Assembly: GCA_030015575.1 (NCBI GenBank) | Contig: JASDDO010000026.1 | Coordinates: forward strand, 72,875,433-72,939,432 | Reading direction: 5' to 3' | Source: Agapanthus africanus | Taxonomy: Eukaryota > Streptophyta > Magnoliopsida > Asparagales > Amaryllidaceae | DNA: 64,000 nt | Shown: positions 32,457 to 43,754 of the stretch, one piece after another | Position numbering within the stretch: position 1 is the first letter of the stretch | Layout: each line of letters starts with the position of its first letter | Notes under the pieces: generated by a model | What the model was told of the DNA's origin: nothing | Database searches by the model: none | The model's input: the letters and a program-made list of their open reading frames with translations, nothing else | Translations under genes and position numbers: made by a program

Positions 32457-34043
32457 TTAGGGTGGCCCTGAATAAACTATCTCTTCTTCCCCCTCGGTAT
32501 CACTCCCGAAGACCGGAATAGTGGTGATAGCTTTGTTCTTCGGTTTGTGACATCTTTCCGTGTCCTCAAAATCTAGTAAGAAGTGTTTTGCATCTTCGTA
32601 CTTTCGGACTTCGTTCATGGAGAATGGGTTCAACTCCTCCGTCACAGTGTACTCGAAACCATCTTTGAAATACTTCATACACCGATGTTGTGTAGAAGGG
32701 ATAATGTTGTAGTCGTGTAACCAAGGCCTGCCGAGCAAAGCATTGTAGCATGTCTTGGCGTCAATGACGTGAAATTTAATATCCGTGATAAGTAGCCCGA
32801 AGCGCAGCGTCAGTATCACAGACCCGAGAGTTCGTGATGACTGGGAGTCGAAACTGGAGATGGTGATTTTATCACGAGCGAGATGCTGAACGCTCATGCA
32901 GATTTCTTTCAACACTCGCATGTTGTGGAGATTGACGGAAGACCCATTGTCGACCAGGATTTTGCCTATCTTGATATCATGACAGTATCCGGAGACATAA
33001 AGGGGACAGTTGTGCTTGCACGTCCCAAGGAGGAGATCTTCATCGCCGAAGGTGATATCGGCTGTGTGCACCTCTTCCAGCTCGTCCTTCATCATTTCTT
33101 CGGTGAGGAAAGCTTGGAATTGCCCTGGCTCTTGTAGCGCCTTGATCAATGAATCTCTCGCTTCTTTGGATAGCATAAGGGCGTCGAGAATGATGAGCTG
33201 CGAGGGTAGCTTTCTCAAGTGTGCCAGAACGTTGTAGTCCACCTTGCTCTTCTTCGGCGGGTCCTTGGCTGTCAGCTCTTCGACGGCTTGGTCATCTAAG
33301 GTGATATTCTCAGGGACTTTTTCTTTTTCCTTATCTTTTCTATTCATAGGTCTGAGATTCTTTTCGGGCAGCGTACGATTGCTCAGCTGAATATTTTCAC
33401 AGGTCTTCGGTTCTTCCTCTTTTCCCGAGGTGGATTCTTTGAAGAGAGGGCCAAGAGTCATTTCTTCGTCAGAATCGCTTCCGAAGATGAGAACTTGCGA
33501 CCCCCTAGCGTTGACCATGTGACAGTTGCCGGTAGTTCTTCTAAGCTCCTCGGTCGTACTTTTTTGCTCCCGATGAGTTTTGCGTTTCATCCGCTTAAAA
33601 CGTTGCCGGTGAGCAACATATCCCTGCCACCATTTTTTAAAAGCGTTGCACTCTTCGGTAGGGTGTGCAATCTTTCGATGATATGAGCAGTAGCTAGGAT
33701 GTGTTTCCACTTCACCAAGAATATTTCCTTCGGAGGGTGGCAACTTCATTCCCATTGATATGGCTTTAGCGAACCTTTTCCTCATCTTGAACCTGCTTTT
33801 ATTCGCGGCGGATGTACTTTGATTTGGCGGGAGCGTTTCAATCCTTTTGTTCAGTCGCCGACGCTTAGCTTTTTCAAATATGGCCATCTCAAGCTCTCGA
33901 GCAGTTTTGCTTTTAAGAAGCACTTCATTCAGGAACGCATCAATCATTTCGTCTGATGGCCCTAGAAGTTCCGGCTCAGGACCTGCCCCCAGTTTCTCTA
34001 TGTAAGGAACTTCTTCATCGTTTATCGATGAGTGAGAGATCAC
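32457..34043 (-). pseudogene. Element B protease region
   Basis: Minus strand, one of the longest open stretches of B's polyprotein (528 codons). It holds SYCSYHRKIAHPTEECNAFKKW near the start. The retropepsin follows: VSGYCHDIKIGKILVDNGSS, with the D-x-G-S catalytic box, then the ITISSFDSQSSRTLGSV block and CYNALLGRPWLHDYNIIPS. The protease cuts the polyprotein into its parts. Fossil. Confidence 0.85.
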
Positions 34044-34124
34044 ATGGCAACTTGCTATGTACTCCTCAGATTCATCCGACGAGTCTTCTCCATCATCTCT
34101 GTCTTCAAGGACGTGACTGAGGAA

Positions 34125-35267
34125 TTATTGGAGTGTGATTGGAGTCCGCGCCTTCTGGTTATACTCTTCCAGCGCGTCAATCTGCTTTTGCAGGTTCGTG
34201 CGCTTGTCACAAGGCTTCACGGGCCTTTTGGTCTTCTTTTTCTTCCTTGAAGACTTTGACGGCTGGGTGTGAGTGTTTTGAATATCGCCACTAATTTTTG
34301 GAGTTGTGCGCGGTTTCAGCATTCCCTTGATAATCTCAGGTTCCAGCGGATTCTTCCACCTGATCGCCGGGCATGTCTGGAGATCGTTCAACATTCTTTT
34401 AGTTTTGGCTGAAAGAGTGACCTCCCATGGAGCCTCTTCAACAAAAGAGCACGATGCCCCCGGTGTGTCTGTCTTCTTAGGAGTGTGCGGTTGTGGTGGG
34501 CTTACTTTCCACTTCTCAGACAGTGCAAACTTGCCTTGTTGGTATTGGTCCTCAATCCATCCCTTAAAGACGAAGCAATCTTCAATTGGATGGCTTACCG
34601 TTTGGTGGTAAGGGCAATAATTGGGACTATTAGTCTCGCCGGGTTGCAACGGTCGTTTCAGATTCGGCAGATTGATGAGCCTGTTATGCACCGTCAGTTC
34701 GAACAGTCTCTTCATTTTCTCTCGAGGGAACGAATAAGGACGCTTCATTTTCTCATTGTAGTATCGCCGTCTCTCTTCCAGTTGATCCGTTAGTTTTGGG
34801 GCACTGGGCTGCTGTTGAGTATTCGCAATGAATGTCGCCTTTCCTTTACCCATTTCGTTCCGCGGCTCCGGCTTCGGAGGAGACGGTCTATGACCCATCT
34901 GGTCCATCTGGGCCAGCTTGTCGATCAAGGCTTGGAATGTGGTCGGCTTGAAGAACATCATAAATTGGGAGATAGTTGCATGAGGGTCCAGAGTGCCCAC
35001 GGACATGCCCACCGCCGTCGCTTCTTCGATGCGCTGTTTGCATTTCGACCACAGATTCCGCCATCGTATTGCATATTGAACCCACGTGTCGCTTGGCTTT
35101 ACCCTGGCGTTAATCAATGCTGTGATTGGGGTGCGCTCGCTAGCGCTTGCAAATCTTTGTGTGAATAATAGCTCCATTTCTGCGAAAGTCTTGACGGAGT
35201 CATTTGGAAGTTCAGAATACCATTCAAACGCTGTTTCCGACAAACTGCCAACAAACCGACGGAGCAA
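34125..35267 (-). pseudogene. Element B gag (capsid-type domain)
   Basis: Minus strand, a 380-codon open stretch matching the Retrotrans_gag fold: RFVGSLSETAFEWYSELPND, then FTQRFASASERTPITAL, WVQYAIRWRNLWSKCKQRI and FFKPTTFQALIDKLAQMDQM. Near the end are a zinc-knuckle-like NYCPYHQTVSHPIEDCFVFKG and a Lys-rich tail. Gag forms the particle that packages the RNA. Fossil. Confidence 0.88.
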
Positions 35268-37116
35268 AAGTTTATCATCAGCCCCGGTGTTGCCGTAAAT
35301 AGCCCTGAACTGAGCGACATGTTGGTGGGGATTGCCTGTCCCTTTTTACACATGGAATTTGGGGATCATGTATCCCGGCGGGTACTTTATTTGGTCATAC
35401 CAGCCTGGATACGGTCGTCCAGTTTTAAACAACTTGGCCGGCCGCTTCATTCGCCTGGTGAGCTCGTATTTGCTAAGCAATATAGTCATCCAGAGCGGCC
35501 TTGGAGATGGTTTCCTCTTTGGCTGCTGAGAGAGCCGGAGGAGGGTTCGATGTCTCCCTTCTGTCGTCTTCAATGATGATAGGAGGGTCTTCAGCTGGAG
35601 GTTCTGGTTGTAATATCATCCCGACCATGTCTTGGAAGAGAAGCGCCATATTAACCGCTTGTTCTGCTGTTTCTCTGTCCTTCTTTTCGAGGACTCTGCG
35701 GAGGAAGTCAGCATCGGTTTCTTGTTCATGACGCTGCTCTGATGATGCCTCTGGGATTTCTTTTGTCCCGGTAAGTGCGGCCATTTGCGTTAGCATTTCC
35801 TGAAGCTTCTGTTGCTGCTCCTGGGCTTTTGTCACGGATCGGGTGGGCGGTCAGTGACCCGTCGATGCGCGGCTTTTCTCTTTTCCGGAAGCCATGTAAA
35901 CAGTATGCACCATTATGCCCCCAGACTTGGGGCGTTTGGGCTCAGCGTCTTTGTGGTCTGCCGTAGTCACAGGGGCTTTCTCTGGTCTTCTTCTCTTTTG
36001 AGCAGTTGACGTTGAGGGGGTCGTTGGAGCGGGCACCCATGTAGTTGTCGTCCTTTGTGGCTTGACAGGACGGTTCTCTTCCTGTTGAACCTTCACCTTT
36101 TTCTGTCGGCGAGGGTAATCTTGATCAATCACCGAATCCTGGACCTGTCACCAGACTTTGTAGATTTTGGAGGATAGCCGCTGAGGGGGCTGTTCCGGCT
36201 TTGTCTTCGGCGCATTCTCCACGGGTGGAGGAGATCTTTTCAGTACGGCGGTGGGAGAGTTCCTGCGCACCTTGTTCAGCAATTCAAAGCTGTTCCCAGT
36301 TGGAACAGCAGCATTGACTTCCACCGTTGGGGCTGGTGGAGTTAGCCCAGAGGGGGAGTTGCCCCCAGCTTCCCTTACCCGGCGCCAGTGGCGACGTCGA
36401 GCGTGTCGAGCCGCTGGGATTGTTTCAGTTTGAGGGGTGACTTCGTCATGCCCCCTGTTCTGGTGAGGCGCTGCTGGCACCAGCCTTTTAAAGACCGACG
36501 TCCGTCGAGCAGCAGTGTCTAACCTGCCAAAGACAGACCTCTGGGCGGGGGAAGTAGCTTTGAGGACTTTGACTGGAGCGGGAGCCGGAGCAGTCAGTCT
36601 TGTGAAGACCGACCCTTTGGCAGGAGAAGCCGCCTTGACGACTTCGGGAGCAGAGATGGCTATCCTCTTCGGAATAACCTTTTTCTAGAATTGCAGGCTT
36701 CATCACGGGCCTACATGAACTTTGGCCTAATCTGGCGAAGACTGAGACGCCGGAGCTGGACGACCCGTTGAGAGGGGTCCTAGTAGTGGTAAGTTGATCG
36801 AAGACCGACTTCTTTAGGGCCTCTTGCGGCAACATCGGGGCATTGAAGCTCATGGTGGGATCATAGTCCCAAAGAACAGTCCAGTGGTGACCTGAGTTAC
36901 TTGGCCCACCGGCATCATGAACAGGGAGGCCGCTTGAGGCCCGTAAGCTTTGCCTCCAGATAAGGTGGAACGCGAGTCGCAGTTGCAGTTAGAACACTTC
37001 GTGCAAGTGGACACCAGTGATCCTTCGCTTTCTGCACCAAGTAAGATGCCAAATCTTAATACCTCGAACCCAAGGGCAACCATTAGCAAACCGCGATTCG
37101 TTCGTGAATACGACAC
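35268..37116 (-). pseudogene. Element B gag, N-terminal extension
   Basis: Minus-strand remnants upstream of the capsid domain. They are Pro/Ser-rich with repeated SVFxRL motifs (SVFDQL, SVFARL), ending in a Gln/Glu-rich helical stretch (KAQEQQQKLQEMLTQMAALTG). The same layout with repeated SVFxRL is seen in A at 62808-63570. It is broken by several interruptions. The role of the SVFxRL repeat is unknown. Confidence 0.7.
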
Positions 37117-37143
37117 ACGAAGTGTGGAGTGGAAAGAGGAAAA

Positions 37144-37162
37144 GGTCCCACCGGGCGTGCCA
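37144..37162 (-). other. Element B primer-binding site
   Basis: On the minus strand TGGCACGCCCGGTGGGACC begins five bases after the LTR end. The leading TGG fits a tRNA 3' CCA. Tat elements usually use tRNA-Arg; I cannot confirm which tRNA this is. A has a diverged counterpart at 63598-63616. Confidence 0.6.
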
Positions 37163-39763
37163 GAATCTGTTCCCCTCCGGAAACACGGGAAGACAAATGT
37201 TTTGCCTGAATTTCGGGGCAGATGCTAATTGGTGCTATCCGTCCACCTCTCTAAAGATGCCAAGTTGATTTATGACACCATGTATCGAAGGTTTAAACGG
37301 ATGCGGCCGATATAGCAGACTTCGTCAGATTCCCCCTCGTTGAGGGGTTTTTGATTATGGGGACGCTCATCCCTGCAGGCGCAAGCCCCTGCAGTTAATT
37401 ACCCTACCGCATCGTGGTAACAACTTTCTCCTTCTCCAGATGGTCACTTCGTGTCGTGGGTGTTTGTTTTGTATTTGGTTGCCCGTGGATTGTATACGGA
37501 GACTAATTTGTATTGTCGCCCGTAGGGCGTGGACTAGTCCAAATCCGTATCTTCTTAGATTTGGGTTTGGCGGTTGGGTTTAAGAATACGTTAGCCTCAT
37601 TTGAGACTAAGATCAACTTAAACGTTTGTTAAAGATACATTAGTCTCATTTTAGACAAAGATCAACTTAACGGGATCGTTTAGATCCAACAAGAGAGCAA
37701 TTGGACTCTATTGTTTAGTTTAGGGACATTGCGGTTGATTAGTTTAAGGACATTACGGTCCAATGTTAGTTTAAAGACATCTCGGTCCATTGTTAGTTTA
37801 AGGAAATCTCGGTCCATTGTTAGTTTAAAGACATCACGGTCGAGGTTAAGAACATCATAGTCCATGAGTTTAAAGACCTCACAGTCAAGGTTAAGGACAT
37901 CATAGTCCATGAGTTTAAGGATCCCACAGTCCAATATTAGTTTAAAGACATCACGGTCGAGGTTAAGGACATCATAGTCCATGAGTTTAAAGACCTCACA
38001 GTCAAGTTTAAGGACATCATAGTCCGTGAAATGTGTGGTTGTCGGGACCCGTCACCTCTCTGAAGACGTTGAAGGATTACAACGATAAATATCAAAGGAA
38101 TGAAGAGATGTACCATTGAACCAAAGTTGATTGGGGATCTGCAGTCCAATTTGGAACTAAGATCAATTAGTTAGATTATGAGCACATTGGCTCAGTTAAA
38201 TCTGAATTGAGGACTTATGGCCAACTTGGGCTAAGTCCAATTAAGTTTGAAATATTGGCCCTTTATTGGACCATTAGACATTTATCTGGGTTCAGCCCCC
38301 CATCATTTAGCAATGCTAAACAAGAGTTTGAGATCTCTGATAACATTTTTGTCTTTGACTGAGTATTAAACATTGTAGTTCTGAGTTTTACTCATCTTTG
38401 AGGTTTAGTTAAAGGAGAGGTTTTTTGCCTCTGGAAACTTGGCCAATTTGGCTAAGATTGGCTTAAAAAATAGTGTTAAACACTAGAGAACAACAGTGTT
38501 AAACACTGAAAATAAAACGCTCAAATTAGTGTTAGAGAGGAAGGGGTCACGTGGGGACACGTGAAGGCACCTAAAGGTGGGGCCAGATCTCCTTACTTAG
38601 TTATGCAAATAAGTGTTAAACACTTTTAATCTTCTGGTCGTCACGTGTTGGCACGTGATGGATATTTGTGCATTGATTATTAAAGCATTTATTAGGGATC
38701 ACGTGGTAACGCGTGAGAGCGCCCAAAGGTGGGGCCAGATCTCCTTTACTTAGTTCTGCAAATAAGTGTTAAACACTTTTAATTTTCTGGCCATCACGTG
38801 TTGGCACGTGATGGATATTTGTGCATTGATTATTAAAGCATTTATTAGGGGTCGCATGGTAACACGTGAGAGCGCCCAAAGCCAATACTGCCTTTGTTTT
38901 TGTTCCCTATATTATGAGGGTCACGTGGGGGCACGTGAGGCATTGCCTCAAAGCTTTTTCCTTCTTATTTTTGGGGGATTTGTTTAGGGGTCACGTGGGG
39001 ACACGTGATCTAATTCTTTACATGCATGGAGATCTTTCAAGTCTCTTTATTTTTTTTAAGAATTAAATTCTTTGTAGGATTAAACCCTAATTTAGATTTT
39101 AAAGGAATTAAATTCCTATGCATGTGGAAGAATTAAATTCTTATTTAGGGTGAAAACCCTAATTTCATTTGGGAGGAATTAAATTCCTGTGAATTTGAGA
39201 GAATTAAATTCTCAAGTAGGGTTAAACCCTAGTTTTGTCTATTTTGAAGGAATTAAATTCCTATAAATTTAGGAGAATTGAATTCTCATATAGGGTTTTA
39301 TCTTGGAGGAATTAAATTCCTGTGAATTGGGAGAATTAAATTCTCTAAACTCAATTCTCCCTCTAAGTTTTGGATCTGCATGGCAGAATCTCCCCGATGA
39401 GAATTAAATTCTCAACCTGTGGGGAGATTTGCTTCTGCAGATCTTCAACTAGAGTAAGAACTAAGTTTTTTTGCAGAAGAGTTAAACTCTTAGATTGAGA
39501 ATTAAATTCTCTTTTTTGCTTTATGAAGTTTTGATTCCTTTTCCCCTTTCTCATCTAGGGTTTCTTTTCTTGAGAATTAAATTCTCCTTTCTTTTCTCTC
39601 TGCTATTTGCCTTCTGAAAATTTCAAGATCCAAAATTCTCTCTATTTCTTCTCTTCTTGGCTCCTATTTATAGGAGAAGGAAAAGAATCAATTTTTTTAG
39701 TAAATCTTTCATTAAAAGATTTTGTTTGTTTTTTCATAACTAATATGATCTTTTAAATCACTC

Positions 39764-39780
39764 AATGAATTTTATTCACC
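39764..39780. repeat. LINE target-site duplication, left copy
   Basis: AATGAATTTTATTCACC, identical over 17 bp to 42985-43001. The uninterrupted sequence is present at 6661-6680 in the other LTR with one difference. Confidence 0.95.
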
Positions 39781-40058
39781 GGATCCCGGGTGTAGTGTTA
39801 AATATGCAAGGGCTTGGTCGTCGTCCAGATGCGGCGCGCTACATCGGACCCCGGGTGTAGTGACAAATAAGCAAGGGTCGTCGTCCAGAGACGGCGCGCT
39901 ACACCGGACCCCGGGTGTAGTGACAAATAAGCAAGGGTCGTCGTCCAGAGACGGCGCGCTACATCGGACCCCGGGTGTAGTGACAAATAAGCAAGGGTCG
40001 TCGTCCAGAGACGGCGCGCTACATCGGACCCCGGGTGTAGTGACAAATAAGCAAGGGT
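39781..40058 (+). repeat. 60-bp tandem repeats at the LINE 5' end
   Basis: A 65-bp variant (39781-39845), then three near-identical 60-bp copies (39846-39905, 39906-39965, 39966-40025) and a partial copy. Each holds GGACCCCGGGTGTAGTGACA. The array probably carries the LINE's promoter or 5' UTR (inferred). Confidence 0.9.
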
Positions 40059-42913
40059 TTCATAGGATCCGTCTAGCTTCCTGGAATATAGGTTCCCTTA
40101 CGGGTAGACTAATAGAATTAGTGGAGGTGATGATTAGGAGGAGAGTTGGTATTATGTGTTTGCAAGAAACTAAGTGGGTAGGTGAAAAGAGTAGAGTCAT
40201 AGAGCCTTGGGGTTATAAGCTTTGGTATACGGGTAGAGATAAAAATCGTAATGGGGTAGGTATAATCATAGATAGACGGTTACTTGAGGATGTAGTTGAG
40301 ATTAGGAGAAAAGGTGATAGAATTTTACTGGTTAAGCTTATTCTAGGTGGAGAGATCTTTAATGTTATTAGTGCTTATGCACCACAGATAGGTCTTGATG
40401 ACGCTAGTAAGCGTCTATTCTGGGAGGATTTAGACGAGGTGGTGCAAAGTATACCCAGTGGAGAGAAGTTATTTATTGGTGGTGATCTTAATGGACATGT
40501 AGGTACTAGTCGTAGTGGGTTTGATACTATCCATGGAGGTTTTGGTTTCGGACAAAGGAATGAAGTAGGTGACTCGATTCTAGATTTTGCTTTATCTTAT
40601 GACTTGATCTTAGCAAACACCTGGTTTAGGAAAAGAGAGTCCCACCTTATCACTTTTAGGAGCGGATCAAATGCTAGTCAAATAGACTTTTTTCTGACGA
40701 GAAGAATAGATAGAGGTTGTTGTATCGACTGTAAGGTAGTGCCAGGTGAGAGTGTAACTACTCAACATAGACTTTTAGTTCTAGATTTTCGATTTAGAAG
40801 AGAACCTAGGAAGATTAGACGTAAGGTAGAGCCTAAAATTAAATGGTGGCGATTGAAAGAAGGTAATCAAAAGGCTTTTATAGATCGTGTAGTACAAGAA
40901 GCGGATTGGCAGTCGGAAGATGATCCAGACAAAACATGGAACAAAATGGCTAGTTGTATCAAGAAAGTAGCTAGAGATCTACTTGGTGAGTCGAGAGGTG
41001 GTGCTCCACCATCTAAGGACATATCATGGTGGAATGAAGATGTAAAGGCTGCTATTAAAATTAAAAGAGATTCTTATAAAGATTTGAAGAAAAGTAGAGA
41101 TGTGGAGAGATTTGAGAAGTACAAAATGGCTAAAAAGGAAGTTAAGAAAGCTGTTCGGGAAGCTAAATCTAAGGTCTACAAGGAGGTGTACGAGAAATTA
41201 GACACTAAAGAGGCTGCAAATGATATATACCGGATTGCTCGAATGCGGAAAAGGAAGACTAGAGACTTATGTGCGGTGAAGTGTGTCAAAAATGAAAATC
41301 AGAAGGTTTTAGTTCGAGATGAGGATATCAAGGAAAGATGGAAAGATTATTTTGACAAATTGTTCAATGAGAGCTTTACTAAGAATTTGGATGGACTTGT
41401 CATTCAATCTCAAGATATAAATCGTGATTTCATGCGTAAAATAAGACTTACTGAGGTTAAAGAAGCTTTGAACAGAATGGGTTTAAGAAAAGCGGTTGGT
41501 CCTGACGGGATTCCTATCGAGATTTGGAGATGCTTAGGAGAAATAGGCGTTAAATGGCTGACAGATCTGTTTAATAAGATTTGGCAGACAAAAAAGATGC
41601 CAAATGAATGGAGGAAAAGTATCCTTGTACCTATCTACAAGAATAAGGGTGACATTCAAAGTTGCTCAAACTACCGTGGAATAAAACTAATGTGTCACAC
41701 CATGAAACTTTGGGAGAGAGTGATTGAACACAGGCTAAGGAAGGATATTAAGATAACAGAGAACCAATTTGGTTTCATGCCTGGACGATCGACGACAGAG
41801 GCGATCCATTTGCTTCGTCAACTTGTCGAGCGCTTTCGAGAGAGGAGAAGAGATTTGCATATGATATTTATTGATTTAGAAAAAGCGTACGACAAGGTAC
41901 CTAGAGAGGTATTATGGGGGACAATGATGAAAAAGGGGGTCCCCGTCAAGTATATTGACATAATCAAGGATATGTACGACGGAGTAGTGGCAAATGTCAG
42001 AACTTGCGGTGGCTTAACAAGTGATTTTCCGATTACTATTGGTTTACATCAAGGATCTGCATTAAGTCCTTTCCTGTTTACCATCGTGATGGATGAGCTT
42101 ACTAGAACTATCCAAGATGAGGTCCCTTGGTGTATGCTATTCGCTGATGATATTGTTCTAGTAAATGAGACGAAAGCAGGGGTTAATGCAAAATTGGAAT
42201 TATGGAGACAAACATTGGAATCTCGGGGATTCAGATTGAGCAGGTCCAAGACAGCATATATGCACTGCAAATTTAGTAGCCAGAGAAGTCAAAACCATAT
42301 TGGTATAACATTGGAAGGGCAAGAGATATCACCGAGCGACCAGTTTAGATATCTAGGTTCCATCATCCAAAGGAATGGGGAGATCGATAGTGATGTTAAT
42401 CAAAGGATCCAAGCTGGTTGGTTGAAATGGAGGAGTGCAACAGGGATTTTGTGTGATCGTAACTTTCCGTTAAAATTGAAAGGGAAGTTTTATCGGAGCG
42501 CTATTCGGCCTGCCTTATTATATGGTACAGAATGCTGGGCTCCTAAGAAGCATCATACACAGAAGATGCACGTAGCGGAGATGCGCATGCTTCGTTGGAT
42601 GTGCGGTAACACTAGAAAAGACAAGGTGCGAAATGAGGATATTCGTGCAAAAGTTGGTGTAGCACCCGTGGAGGAGAAGATGCGGGAAAACCGGCTTAGA
42701 TGGTTTGGTCATGTGCGACGCAGACCTATGGAAGCACCGGTTCGACGAATAGATACTCTCGATATGGGTAATGGCAAAAGGGCAAAAGGGAGACCGAAGA
42801 AAACATGGATGGAGGTAATACGAAACGATATGGTTGCCAAAGGACTCAATGAAAGTATATTGTTCGATAGAAGTGAGTGGAGACAGAGGATTCATGTGCT
42901 GGACCCGGCGTGA
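39860..42913 (+). CDS. LINE endonuclease-reverse transcriptase (RTE clade)
   Basis: A 1017-codon open frame for target-primed reverse transcription. The APE-like endonuclease has WNIGSL (N76), CLQETKW (E103), GGDLNGHVG (D209, N211), SQIDFFLTRR and TTQHRLLVLDF, so its metal and catalytic residues look present. The RT follows with NYRGIKLMCHTMKLWERVIE, ENQFGFMPGRSTTEAI, FIDLEKAYDKV (D672), GLHQGSALSPFLF and FADDIVLV (D763, D764). The C-terminus has ALLYGTECWA, LRWFGHVRRRP and GRPKKTW, typical of RTE proteins. About 66 N-terminal residues are translated from the 60-bp repeats as 20-residue copies (TNKQGSSSRDGALHRTPGVV). The true start is uncertain but must precede residue 72. No frameshift or internal stop is seen; it could be active. 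Confidence 0.92.
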   Translation: MTNKQGSSSRDGALHRTPGVVTNKQGSSSRDGALHRTPGVVTNKQGSSSRDGALHRTPGVVTNKQGFHRIRLASWNIGSLTGRLIELVEVMIRRRVGIMCLQETKWVGEKSRVIEPWGYKLWYTGRDKNRNGVGIIIDRRLLEDVVEIRRKGDRILLVKLILGGEIFNVISAYAPQIGLDDASKRLFWEDLDEVVQSIPSGEKLFIGGDLNGHVGTSRSGFDTIHGGFGFGQRNEVGDSILDFALSYDLILANTWFRKRESHLITFRSGSNASQIDFFLTRRIDRGCCIDCKVVPGESVTTQHRLLVLDFRFRREPRKIRRKVEPKIKWWRLKEGNQKAFIDRVVQEADWQSEDDPDKTWNKMASCIKKVARDLLGESRGGAPPSKDISWWNEDVKAAIKIKRDSYKDLKKSRDVERFEKYKMAKKEVKKAVREAKSKVYKEVYEKLDTKEAANDIYRIARMRKRKTRDLCAVKCVKNENQKVLVRDEDIKERWKDYFDKLFNESFTKNLDGLVIQSQDINRDFMRKIRLTEVKEALNRMGLRKAVGPDGIPIEIWRCLGEIGVKWLTDLFNKIWQTKKMPNEWRKSILVPIYKNKGDIQSCSNYRGIKLMCHTMKLWERVIEHRLRKDIKITENQFGFMPGRSTTEAIHLLRQLVERFRERRRDLHMIFIDLEKAYDKVPREVLWGTMMKKGVPVKYIDIIKDMYDGVVANVRTCGGLTSDFPITIGLHQGSALSPFLFTIVMDELTRTIQDEVPWCMLFADDIVLVNETKAGVNAKLELWRQTLESRGFRLSRSKTAYMHCKFSSQRSQNHIGITLEGQEISPSDQFRYLGSIIQRNGEIDSDVNQRIQAGWLKWRSATGILCDRNFPLKLKGKFYRSAIRPALLYGTECWAPKKHHTQKMHVAEMRMLRWMCGNTRKDKVRNEDIRAKVGVAPVEEKMRENRLRWFGHVRRRPMEAPVRRIDTLDMGNGKRAKGRPKKTWMEVIRNDMVAKGLNESILFDRSEWRQRIHVLDPA

Positions 42914-42966
42914 TTCTCTTGTTGGTTCATGTAGCCTACCCCATATGCTTGGGATAAAAGGCTCAG

Positions 42967-42984
42967 TTGTTGTTGTTGTTGTTG
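42967..42984 (+). repeat. (TTG)6 tail of the LINE
   Basis: Six TTG units end the LINE directly before the right TSD copy. This tail type is characteristic of plant RTE elements. Confidence 0.9.
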
Positions 42985-43754
42985 AATGAATTTTATTCAC
43001 CATTGGATTTTTAATCCAAAAGATATTCTGTTTGTTATTTTTGGTGAAACTTAGGGAAATCTTTCCTTGTATAAAATCTTTCGATAAATTGGTGATTTTT
43101 ATTCACTATTGGATTTTTAATCCAACGGTGATCCACTTTACAGAGCATAGTCCTTTTTGTTTGGAAAGATTTAAAGAAAATACTTTCCCAGTTAAGGTCT
43201 TTGATTTCCCTTAATAAGAATTTTAATTCTATTAACTCATTAAGGCTTTTAAAGCCCGTCACGTGTTGGCACGTGATCCCAACGTTTGACCATTCAAATA
43301 GAATTTAATTCTATCAATTAAAGAGCTGGGGGACCTGTCACGTATTGGCACGTGACCTTCTTTCATTCAGAATTCAATTATGTCTCTTAACAGGGCTAAA
43401 GGACCATCACATGTCAGCACGTGACCTTTGGTCACGTGTGAGCACGTGATGCCCCATTGGGGTCTTTTCTTAGCCGTTTTGTTTACACTTTTGTTTGATT
43501 TAGAATTTAATTCCATGAAGTGGAGATCTTAGGAAACTATCACGTGTTAACACGTGACCCTTGGTCACGTGTGAGCACGTGATACCTCATTGAGGTATTT
43601 CCTTAGCTGTTTTGTTACATTTTTGTTTGATTTAGAATTTTAATTCTATAAAGTGGAGATCACAGGAAACTATCACGTGTCAACACGTGACCCCTGGTCA
43701 CGCGTGAGCACGTGATACCTCATTGAGGTTTTTCCTGATTTTTATCAGGGAACA

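Larger units (their letters stand above)
39781..42984 (+). mobile_element. RTE-type LINE, apparently whole
   Basis: A 3204-bp non-LTR retrotransposon inserted in B's 5' LTR between perfect 17-bp TSDs. It has 60-bp repeats at the 5' end, one 1017-codon frame covering endonuclease and RT, a 3' UTR of about 50 bp containing CATATGCTTGGGATAAAAGG, and a (TTG)6 tail instead of poly(A). Short length, one frame and (TTG)n tail fit the plant RTE clade. The perfect TSD and open frame suggest a very recent insertion. Confidence 0.93.
4029..43754 (-). mobile_element. Element B: ~24.5-kb Tat/Ogre-like LTR retrotransposon with nested insertions
   Basis: A Ty3-gypsy element in minus orientation with two LTRs that begin TGTTCCC and end GGGAACA on the plus strand. 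It has a primer-binding site beside the right LTR, a polypurine tract beside the left LTR, and the domain order gag, protease, RT, RNase H, second (archaeal-type) RNase H, integrase. The dual RNase H is the mark of the Tat lineage, and the great size fits Ogre. An antisense PMD gene occupies the 3' part. The span is 39,726 bp; removing S1, D and the LINE with one TSD copy each leaves about 24.5 kb. The gag-pol part is broken by roughly fifteen interruptions. The flanks, GGCCA and GGCTC, are a poor TSD, but the paralogous empty site near 27840 confirms the insertion. LTR divergence of a few per cent suggests an age of one to a few million years. Confidence 0.9.
37168..43754 (-). repeat. Element B 5' LTR (right), split by a LINE
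   Basis: Bounded by TGTTCCC and GGGAACA on the plus strand. Without the LINE at 39781-42984 and one TSD copy it is about 3.37 kb. It is colinear with 4029-7562, with GGAC/GTCC dyads at 37720-38010, G-box pairs at 38540-39010, the compound palindrome array at about 39060-39360, and two 132-bp units from 43497. Over one 300-base stretch I count about ten differences from the left LTR. Confidence 0.92.
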
